Part shown: positions 1 through 5,840 of the stretch, one piece after another
Position numbering within the stretch: position 1 is the stretch's first letter
Layout of the letters: each line of letters opens with the position of its first letter
Origin: Oscillospiraceae bacterium
GTDB lineage: Bacteria > Bacillota > Clostridia > Oscillospirales > Acutalibacteraceae
Assembly: GCA_015066165.1 (NCBI GenBank)
Contig: SVOX01000046.1
Span: forward strand, 1 to 10,022
Length of the DNA stretch: 10,022 bases
Direction: 5' to 3'
Made by a program: the position numbers and the translations under genes
Notes under the pieces: model-generated
Told to the model about the DNA's origin: nothing
Database searches by the model: none
What the model saw: only the letters and a program-made list of their open reading frames with translations

Positions 1-2499
1 GTCGTATTTATCATAATCGATACTGTCTATATAATTTAACAGTTTTGTTTTGTTCACAAAATTGCTTGTAAAATCTGCCATTATAAGAAGTTTCTTCTTA
101 TTGTTTTTGCAATTTACAGTTTCACAATTTTTGTTTAAAAATACATCATCAATAACACGGTTTGTAACGTTACCGTCTTCTTTTTGGCAACACCATTCAA
201 ACATTTCGTCATAGTTTGATTTGTATTGTTCTTTTACTTGTTCAATATTGTTTATATAATCAGCAATATCTTCCAAGTTTTCGCTAACGGGACCTGGCAT
301 TTTATCAAGCGGAATATATAAACCGCGGTTTTCAGAATAATCTGCCAAGTCGGGCACGTAGAACAAAATGGGCTTTTTAGAACCTAAAAAGTCGAAGAAA
401 ATGCTTGAATAATCTGAAATTAAGATATCAACAGCAGGTAAAAGTTCGTTTGTATCAATAGTAAATGGAATACAAATTTTACTTAACTCTTTATCCATAC
501 TAATAGCACGGTAAATGAAATAGTGAACACGTAAATATATTTTGTATTCTTTGGTGTTTATACGGCTTTTTAAAGTTTTAACCGCTGTTTTAAGTTCAGT
601 TAAGTCAATATTAACCGAGTTATAAAGTTTACCTTTCCAAGTTGGTGCGTAAACAATAATCTTCTTATCGGTTTTAATACCAATTTCAGCCAATCTTTTT
701 AAAGATTCTTCACGTGAAATTATTTTTGGTGTATCGGTACGGGGTAGTGGTTCGTCTAAAAGTTTACCGCCGTATATACCGTCGAACATATATGCTTGTT
801 TGAACATACGCTCTGCAGTGAAGTGGTTAGCGCCAATAACGTGGGTAGCGTTAAAGAAATTGCGAACAACATTTTCGGTTGAGTTAACTCTTTGTCCAAT
901 TCGTTCGTAACCCATAACTTTTAGCGGAATACCGTGCCAAGTGTTGAGATATACTTGGTCTTCACGTTTGGCATAATACATTGGAACCGAAGAATTGCAA
1001 ACCAAATATTTAGAAATTGTAAGATATTTTGCATATTTTTTTGAATGACGCTTCACAAAAATAACGTTTTTACTTTTAGCAAATTCTTCAAGGTTGTGTT
1101 TGGCAATTTTGGCATTGTTTATTGTCCAAATAAACTTAAAATCTTTAAACTCATCTCTTTTGAGCATATTTTTAAAGATGGTTCTTGGACTGTCTAAAAC
1201 ACCCAAACCGCTGAAGGCGTCAAAAATCACATAGTTTTCTTTAACAGGGGTTTTTAAGTTACGGTTTATTGTTTCTCGTATTTCGTCTTTTTGGAGTTTG
1301 GCTAAAATTCTTATGCCGATTTTTAAAACTCTTTTAATTCTTCGTTTTGCAAATCTTATAACACGTGAAACAAAACGCACTTTTTTTATAGGTTCAACCG
1401 TATCATATTTTATGGGGTTATTGGTTGCGTGTTCAAATGGGTCGATAAGTTTTGTGTCTTCTGCTTGGGGGAGTGCTATGATTGCTTTTTCGGCTTGATA
1501 TTTAGCAATTCTCACCTTTTCAGAAAGTTGCAACTGTTTAATTTCGTTTACAAGTTCCAATATTTCGGGTTCGCTAACCTGATTTAACAACTTGTCGTTT
1601 ATTGAGAAAAAGTGCTTACTTTTACGGTTGCTTACTTGTGGCATACCAAAGTAATCACCGTAAACTCTTTCCAAAATTTTATCGGCTTGTTGTGGAATAG
1701 GGAACATACCGCCTGCAAAAGGAACGTATTTAGGAGTGCCGAAATATTCTCTTTTAAAAGTTTCTTTTCGGGTTTCGTAAAGACTTGAAAATATGGTTGC
1801 GTACTTACTTTCATCATTATTTGTTTTGGTCATAAGGGCGTTGATTTGTTTGTGGAAAGATTCAAACGACCTAAACATACCGTAAGTTTTTAGCGGATAG
1901 TATAACATTAATCTTCTTTTTAAAGTTTTATACCAAGAACGCTTATGAAGCCCTGATTTTATCCACATTGCTCGACGTAAAGTTTGAATCAACTTTCCAC
2001 GGTTTACAAGTTCTTTTGAAGAATCGCTTGGAACATAATCAATAGGCATAATGTCAACTGCTGGGCCTGGGAAAAGAGCAATACCGTTTAAGCGTTTTTT
2101 AATGTAAGGAACGGTACGTGTCATTTCAACGTGCGAAAAACATGTCCAATGTTTTGGATTGGTTTCAGGTGTGTCAACAACGTAACCTTCGGGTAAGCCG
2201 TCTTTAGCAAGTTGGAAAAACTTTTCATAGTCTTCACGCGGCATAAATAGGTCTATATCATCGTCCCAAGGTATAAAGCCCTGATGACGCACAGCACCAA
2301 GAAGTGTGCCTTCGCCAAGATAATATTTTAAATTGTGTTGTTTGCAAAAATCGTCTATTACATATAATATTTCAAGAACATAGTTTTGAAGCATTTGAAG
2401 ATACATATAGTTGGGGGCGGTCATATTGAGTTGTGTGCCGTCTTTTAAAACTACGTTACCTTCGTTTTGTGTGACCTTGAAATCTCTATTAATGTTCAC
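1..2499 (-). CDS. LicD / CDP-glycerol glycerophosphotransferase fusion protein (3' end beyond window)
   Basis: An open frame of 833 codons runs from a GTG at 2499 off the left edge without a stop. The N-terminal part (about residues 45-270) is a LicD domain: GTLLGAVRH at 64-72 and PWDDDID at 77-83, the acidic cluster typical of this nucleotidyltransferase-fold family. LicD relatives transfer phosphocholine or, in the fukutin branch, ribitol phosphate. A basic linker (about 330-410) leads to a TagF/TarL-like CDP-glycerol glycerophosphotransferase domain from about 422 to 785, with NTWHGIPLK at 519-527 (the catalytic His-Gly is 522-523) and DYSSIFFDF at 696-704. After it, residues 801-833 resemble the first strand of a further domain. 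No signal peptide or membrane segment is visible, so a cytoplasmic, membrane-associated enzyme is likely. The GTG start is fixed by an in-frame TGA at 2509-2511 and an AGGA ribosome site just upstream. The gene follows the SDR-cytidylyltransferase gene by 9 nt, so translation is probably coupled. The acceptor and the exact donor are not known. Confidence 0.9.
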   Translation of the reverse strand, partial: MNINRDFKVTQNEGNVVLKDGTQLNMTAPNYMYLQMLQNYVLEILYVIDDFCKQHNLKYYLGEGTLLGAVRHQGFIPWDDDIDLFMPREDYEKFFQLAKDGLPEGYVVDTPETNPKHWTCFSHVEMTRTVPYIKKRLNGIALFPGPAVDIMPIDYVPSDSSKELVNRGKLIQTLRRAMWIKSGLHKRSWYKTLKRRLMLYYPLKTYGMFRSFESFHKQINALMTKTNNDESKYATIFSSLYETRKETFKREYFGTPKYVPFAGGMFPIPQQADKILERVYGDYFGMPQVSNRKSKHFFSINDKLLNQVSEPEILELVNEIKQLQLSEKVRIAKYQAEKAIIALPQAEDTKLIDPFEHATNNPIKYDTVEPIKKVRFVSRVIRFAKRRIKRVLKIGIRILAKLQKDEIRETINRNLKTPVKENYVIFDAFSGLGVLDSPRTIFKNMLKRDEFKDFKFIWTINNAKIAKHNLEEFAKSKNVIFVKRHSKKYAKYLTISKYLVCNSSVPMYYAKREDQVYLNTWHGIPLKVMGYERIGQRVNSTENVVRNFFNATHVIGANHFTAERMFKQAYMFDGIYGGKLLDEPLPRTDTPKIISREESLKRLAEIGIKTDKKIIVYAPTWKGKLYNSVNIDLTELKTAVKTLKSRINTKEYKIYLRVHYFIYRAISMDKELSKICIPFTIDTNELLPAVDILISDYSSIFFDFLGSKKPILFYVPDLADYSENRGLYIPLDKMPGPVSENLEDIADYINNIEQVKEQYKSNYDEMFEWCCQKEDGNVTNRVIDDVFLNKNCETVNCKNNKKKLLIMADFTSNFVNKTKLLNYIDSIDYDKYD

Positions 2500-2508
2500 A
2501 ACAAATCC

Positions 2509-3651
2509 TCATTTCTTATTTTTGGTTATTTTTTCACGAATTTGGGTGCTGTTAGTTGCGGTGGTGTAGGGGAAGTAAATAATTTTTACGCCCAACGGAT
2601 TTAAAACTTCTTCGTAGTGGTTAAAACGTTCGGTTCCCTTATAGTCAGAGCCGACAAACAAAAAGTCGTATTTTATGTCGTCGTAAGCGTCAAGGTCGGA
2701 CTGTGAACATTCAACAACTTCGTCAACGTATTTTATTCCTTTGATAATCTCCATACGCTGATCAAGCGGTATGAACAATTCTTTGCCTTTGTGTGAACCG
2801 TCGGTATGAACACCAACGATAAGATAATCGCAATATTGCTTTGCCCGACGTAAAAGATTTAGGTGACCAATATGGAAAAGGTCAAACGAGCCGGTCAAAT
2901 AACCGATTTTGGTTTTTGGTTTTGATTCAATGTTATTTTTTTCTAATTTGTAGTTATAACTTTCAAGACCGAATTTTTGGGGATTTTGGTGATAACGTTC
3001 TAAAACGTTTTGATAAACTTCGGGGTTGGGGATAAATTGAGTTTCACGGTTTATCATTTTTTCAAAAATTTCATCCACCAAAGGCATAACAAGGTCAAAA
3101 TTTGTTGAATCGCCACCGTGGAATTTTGTGCCGTCTATAAAACCGGGGCAAACCGACAAAATGCGATTTTTAACGTTTTGACCTTCAAGTTCGGCGTTAA
3201 GGGCTTCAACAAATTTTGAAACAGCCGCTTTTGAAGCCGAATATACCGAGTAAAGCGGTGAAGAAACAAGCCCTGCAATACTTGAAATTACAGCGCAATA
3301 AAAATCGTTATTAGAATTGATTTTATTGTAAAACGCTTTTATTGTTTTGATAAGTGAAACTGCATTAATTTGAAAAGAAGTTTCAATTTCATTATTTGTA
3401 AGGTTTTGGAAATAATCTAATCTACCCACACCTGCAGTTACAATTAAAGTATTTACGTTATCAAATTGTGCTAAAATTTGAGGGTTGTCATTAATTAAAT
3501 TAAAACGTATAAAATCGGTATTTTCACTGGTGATTGAGGGCTCGGACATATCAACAATGTAAACTTTTTCGTAATTTTGTGATAAAAGTTTTTTTACAGT
3601 TGCTGCGCCAAGTCCATTTGAACCGCCAACTACCATTGCTACTTTTTTCAA
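2509..3651 (-). CDS. Short-chain dehydrogenase fused to TagD-like cytidylyltransferase (380 aa)
   Basis: Two enzymes in one chain. Residues 1 to about 230 are an SDR: glycine-rich nucleotide motif GGSNGLG at 9-15, TAGVG at 72-76, Asn96, catalytic Ser123/Ser124 and the YSASK motif with Tyr137 and Lys141. Residues about 247-375 are a glycerol-3-phosphate cytidylyltransferase-like domain: GSFDLFHIGH at 254-263 with the HxGH signature (His260, His263), RMEIIKGIKYVDEVV at 299-313, VGSDYKG at 333-339 and STQIRE at 368-373. By analogy with CDP-glycerol and CDP-ribitol synthesis, the SDR half would reduce a sugar phosphate or ketose to a polyol phosphate and the second half would join it to CMP from CTP. 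That coupling, and the substrate, are inference. The start is TTG: GGAAGTGA lies 7 nt upstream, and starting at the next ATG (residue 6) would cut the first Rossmann strand. First gene of the operon with the LicD/TagF fusion downstream. Confidence 0.9.
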   Translation of the reverse strand: MKKVAMVVGGSNGLGAATVKKLLSQNYEKVYIVDMSEPSITSENTDFIRFNLINDNPQILAQFDNVNTLIVTAGVGRLDYFQNLTNNEIETSFQINAVSLIKTIKAFYNKINSNNDFYCAVISSIAGLVSSPLYSVYSASKAAVSKFVEALNAELEGQNVKNRILSVCPGFIDGTKFHGGDSTNFDLVMPLVDEIFEKMINRETQFIPNPEVYQNVLERYHQNPQKFGLESYNYKLEKNNIESKPKTKIGYLTGSFDLFHIGHLNLLRRAKQYCDYLIVGVHTDGSHKGKELFIPLDQRMEIIKGIKYVDEVVECSQSDLDAYDDIKYDFLFVGSDYKGTERFNHYEEVLNPLGVKIIYFPYTTATNSTQIREKITKNKK

Positions 3652-3722
3652 TTCAAATTCACTTCCGTTTTTTTATTTTTATAATAAAATCGCAACACAA
3701 TATTTACATTATTATTCACTTT

Positions 3723-3751
3723 ATTGTATCATAAGGAACTTAAAAAAGCAA
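3723..3751 (-). promoter_or_regulatory. Promoter of the SDR-cytidylyltransferase / LicD-TagF operon
   Basis: On the minus strand, TTGCTT (3746-3751) and TACAAT (3723-3728) are separated by 17 nt. A TG one base before the -10 makes it an extended -10 element. Transcription would begin near 3716, leaving a leader of about 65 nt before the TTG start. The -35 is a weak match (3 of 6), the -10 a good one (5 of 6). Confidence 0.6.
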
Positions 3752-3757
3752 TATATA

Positions 3758-3781
3758 TTTTATTTATATATATAAATAAAA
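3758..3781. repeat. 24-bp perfect A/T-only palindrome
   Basis: TTTTATTTATAT is followed directly by its exact reverse complement. It abuts the terminator of the aldo/keto reductase operon and supplies part of the U-rich tail on that strand. It may only reflect extreme A/T content, or it may extrude as a cruciform. Confidence 0.5.
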
Positions 3782-3805
3782 AAGCCACTCAAAGAGCGAC
3801 TTTTT
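3770..3805 (-). terminator. Intrinsic terminator after the aldo/keto reductase gene
   Basis: The minus strand folds a 12-bp stem (arms 3794-3805 and 3779-3790) around a 3-nt loop, followed by a run of six T and an A/T-rich tail. Two of the pairs are G-U in minus-strand RNA but become A/C mismatches in plus-strand RNA, so the signal is directional. It lies 9 nt beyond the reductase stop codon. Confidence 0.85.
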
Positions 3806-3814
3806 GTTAAATGT

Positions 3815-4729
3815 TTATGGCAAAACGTTTCCTGCTGATTTATAAATTTCATACCATTCTTCACGGGTAAGGGTGATTTCATTGGCTTTTATACATTCTT
3901 CAAGACGTTTGCAGTTTGTGGTACCTGTTATAGGTTGCATTTTTGCAGGGTGGCGAATAAGCCAAGCAATAGAAATTGTAGTTTTAGAAACACCGTATTT
4001 TTGGGCTATTTTTTCTAAAGTGGCATTTAATTGCGGGAATTTTTCATTATCTACAAAACAACCCTCAAAAAATCCGTATTGTAGGGGTGACCACGGTTGT
4101 ATTGTAATATCGTTAAGACGGCAAAAATCAAGTATTCCGCCGTCACGGTTTACTGCCGAATCATTATACATATTTACGTTAAATCCTGATTGAATCATTG
4201 GTGTATGCATAATACTTAATTGAAGTTGATTTGCACAAATTGGCATATCAAGATATTTTTGTAAAAGCATAATTTGATAAGGGTTTTGATTTGAAACACC
4301 AAAGTTTCTAACCTTGCCCGAATTTTTTAAATAATCGAAAGCACGAGCAACTTCTTGCGGTTCCATTAAAGTATCAGGACGGTGGAGTAGAAGAACGTCT
4401 AAATAATCGGTGTCTAAACGTTTTAGCGAACCGTTAACCGATTCTACAATATGTTCGTAAGAAAAATCAAACATTTTACCACGAACTATACCACATTTTG
4501 TTTGAATTATTATGTCTTCGCGATTATATTTTTTTATTGCTTTTCCAAATACTTCTTCGCTTTTTCCGCCGCCGTAAATATCAGCGTGGTCAAAAAAGTT
4601 TGCGCCGTTTGAAACTGCAGTTTCAACAAATTGTGCGGTTTCTTTTTCGCTCATATTGGCTATTCGCATACAACCGACCGCAACAGAAGGAACGTATAAT
4701 CCGCTTTTACCAAGTTCTAACTTTTTCAT
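3815..4729 (-). CDS. Aldo/keto reductase, YdhF-like (304 aa)
   Basis: A full-length NADP(H)-dependent oxidoreductase of the aldo/keto reductase superfamily, which interconverts carbonyls and alcohols in the cytoplasm. The catalytic tetrad is present: Asp47 and Tyr52 in the FDHADIYGGG segment (46-55), Lys78 in TKCGI, and His116 in LLLHRPD (113-119). GKVRNFGVSN (138-147) and ITGTTNCKRLEE (267-278) match the conserved later strands and the cofactor-binding C-terminal segment. The DHADIYGG and LLLHRPDTLM wording resembles E. coli YdhF, whose physiological substrate is unclear. The ATG at 4729 has AAGGA at 4739-4743 with 9 nt spacing. That ribosome site overlaps the stop of the upstream PHP gene, and only 12 nt separate the two, so they form an operon ending at the terminator near 3779. 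No substrate can be assigned. Confidence 0.93.
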   Translation of the reverse strand: MKKLELGKSGLYVPSVAVGCMRIANMSEKETAQFVETAVSNGANFFDHADIYGGGKSEEVFGKAIKKYNREDIIIQTKCGIVRGKMFDFSYEHIVESVNGSLKRLDTDYLDVLLLHRPDTLMEPQEVARAFDYLKNSGKVRNFGVSNQNPYQIMLLQKYLDMPICANQLQLSIMHTPMIQSGFNVNMYNDSAVNRDGGILDFCRLNDITIQPWSPLQYGFFEGCFVDNEKFPQLNATLEKIAQKYGVSKTTISIAWLIRHPAKMQPITGTTNCKRLEECIKANEITLTREEWYEIYKSAGNVLP

Positions 4730-4741
4730 ATTATCATATCC

Positions 4742-5425
4742 TTAAAACGTGTTTTCTTGTGTAAAGTTTTTTGTCTTGCCAAGTTTTACTTTTTCTATAA
4801 AATCTTTTTCGTCTATAATGGGTTCTTCGCAACAAATACCTGCTAATAACTTTTTTTGGCTACCTATATGATTGTCAGACCCTGCGATTTTTAAAAGCCC
4901 GTAATTTTGGGCATAGATATCTGCCATTTTGTTTTCAAATTCGGTTCGGCAGGCGTTTATTACTTCCACACCGTGAACACTGCGGGGAAACAAGCGTATG
5001 TGGTCTATATATCCGGCTTCACGGAAAGGGTGGGCTTGAACAATAAAAGCGCCGTTTTCTATCATAAATTCAAGTTCTTCACGTTTTGTCATTTCTAATA
5101 TTTCAGGGTGGGAGAGATACCATTCTTTATCGAGCCCGTAAACCAAAAAATCGGTTCCTTTGTATGAAATTTCGGCGCCGTGAAAAACCTTAATACCAAT
5201 ATCTTTGCTCAATTCCAAACCCTTTTCATAGTCGCTGAAATAATAATCAATAGCGGCTTTATAATTGCTTTTTTCATCAATATTTATATGTCCGTCAATA
5301 AAATGGTTGGTTATAAATACACCGTCATAGCCCATTTTTTTGTAAAATTTTAAATTATCTTCAACGCCAACACCTGCACATCGGCTAACAGGAGAGGTGT
5401 GAAGATGAGTTTCATATTTATACAT
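4742..5425 (-). CDS. PHP-domain metal-dependent phosphoesterase-like protein (227 aa)
   Basis: A single-domain PHP protein of the polymerase-and-histidinol-phosphatase superfamily, whose members bind two or three metal ions and usually hydrolyse phosphoesters. The metal ligands can be traced along the chain: HLH at 7-9, Asp34, His41 in ITNHF, Glu85 in GAEIS, His132 in QAHPF, and Asp184/His186 in SDNH. At 227 residues it is close to small stand-alone PHP proteins and shorter than typical HisK-type histidinol phosphatase (about 260-270). Because there are no his genes nearby, I do not call it one. The ATG has GGGTGA a few nt upstream. It is the first gene of a two-gene operon with the aldo/keto reductase, so the two may act on the same small phosphorylated metabolite, but that is only inference from position. 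Confidence 0.9.
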   Translation of the reverse strand: MYKYETHLHTSPVSRCAGVGVEDNLKFYKKMGYDGVFITNHFIDGHINIDEKSNYKAAIDYYFSDYEKGLELSKDIGIKVFHGAEISYKGTDFLVYGLDKEWYLSHPEILEMTKREELEFMIENGAFIVQAHPFREAGYIDHIRLFPRSVHGVEVINACRTEFENKMADIYAQNYGLLKIAGSDNHIGSQKKLLAGICCEEPIIDEKDFIEKVKLGKTKNFTQENTF

Positions 5426-5457
5426 TTTATCACCCGAAAACAGTTTGATTTAAGTTT

Positions 5458-5486
5458 AGTATATCATATATTCAATTTAAAATAAA
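5458..5486 (-). promoter_or_regulatory. Promoter of the PHP / aldo-keto reductase operon
   Basis: The minus strand carries TATACT (5458-5463) with an extended TG one base upstream (TGATATACT). A weak -35, TTTATT (5481-5486), lies 17 nt away. The predicted start near 5451 gives a leader of about 26 nt, just enough for the ribosome site. Confidence 0.6.
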
Positions 5487-5497
5487 GTATAATAAAC

Positions 5498-5523
5498 AAA
5501 AACTCCGCAAAAGCGGAGTTTTC
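5498..5523 (-). terminator. Intrinsic terminator after the ireB-type gene
   Basis: The arms CTCCGC and GCGGAG, extended by four A-T pairs, make a 10-bp stem around a TTTT loop, 4 nt after the stop codon. In minus-strand RNA the stem is followed by TTTTTGTTTATT. The symmetric A/T flanks mean it could also work weakly on the plus strand. Confidence 0.88.
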
Positions 5524-5526
5524 TGT

Positions 5527-5772
5527 TTAGTTTGAAATATAATACTTTACAAGTGACTGCAACAAAATATCACGGTCGATTTTTCTTATAAGGTTACGGG
5601 CGTTATTATGGGTGGTGATATATGTCGGGTCTTCAGACAATATATAACCTACAAGTTGGTTTATTGGATTGTAGCCCTTTTCCTTGAGCGCGTCGTAAAC
5701 GCTTACTAAAGTCATACGAATTTGTTGCTCAGTTTGGTCACCTACGGAGAAAGTCATAGTCTTATCATTCAT
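5527..5772 (-). CDS. ireB: IreB-family regulatory phosphoprotein (UPF0297/YrzL, 81 aa)
   Basis: Recognised by the family core KGYNPINQLVGYILSEDP (32-49) and NNARNLIRK (56-64), with the usual length near 80-90 residues. In Enterococcus faecalis, IreB is phosphorylated on N-terminal threonines by the Ser/Thr kinase IreK, dephosphorylated by IreP, and modulates intrinsic cephalosporin resistance. Here Thr5 and Thr7 sit in the matching region. The start is ATG at 5772, giving AAAGAGGTG with 6 nt spacing. A GTG at 5781 could add three residues (MLF) but lies inside that ribosome site, so it is rejected. In many Firmicutes this gene sits between alaS and ruvX (yrrK). Here it follows pheT by 68 nt and has its own promoter-like sequence and terminator, which is an unusual position. 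No terminator is evident after pheT, so read-through from pheST is also possible. Confidence 0.92.
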   Translation of the reverse strand: MNDKTMTFSVGDQTEQQIRMTLVSVYDALKEKGYNPINQLVGYILSEDPTYITTHNNARNLIRKIDRDILLQSLVKYYISN

Positions 5773-5792
5773 AAATAACACCTCTTTATATA

Positions 5793-5808
5793 ATTACTCT
5801 CTAGTAAT
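5793..5808. promoter_or_regulatory. Inverted repeat at the predicted ireB transcription start
   Basis: ATTACT and AGTAAT are perfect 6-bp inverted arms around CTCT, lying 2 bases downstream of the -10 element. This is where a repressor would bind, or a short 5' hairpin could form in the leader. No regulator is identified. Confidence 0.35.
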
Positions 5809-5810
5809 AT

Positions 5811-5837
5811 AGTATAACATATTTTTTGAAAATTCAA
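5811..5837 (-). promoter_or_regulatory. Promoter of the ireB-type gene
   Basis: The minus strand has TATACT (5811-5816) preceded by TGT, making an extended -10. TTGAAT (5832-5837) is the best -35 but the spacer is only 15 nt, which an extended -10 can tolerate. The leader would be about 30 nt. It lies between the pheT stop and ireB. Confidence 0.55.
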
Positions 5838-5840
5838 GTA

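Noticed and set aside
3660..3700. TATTAT/TATAAA near 3670-3690 as the promoter of the SDR-cytidylyltransferase gene
   Set aside because: No acceptable -35 at 16-18 nt spacing; the extended -10 with -35 at 3723-3751 fits better.
3873..4193. 106-codon plus-strand open frame inside the aldo/keto reductase gene
   Set aside because: It lies antisense to a clear reductase with all catalytic residues, and has no ribosome site or family features.
5773..5781. GTG start of ireB at 5781
   Set aside because: The GTG is part of the AAAGAGGTG ribosome site for the ATG at 5772.
5826..5837. Short TTGAA/TTCAA inverted repeat after pheT as a terminator
   Set aside because: Only five A/T-rich pairs with a tiny loop and a short A/T tail; too weak to call, and it overlaps the ireB -35 element.
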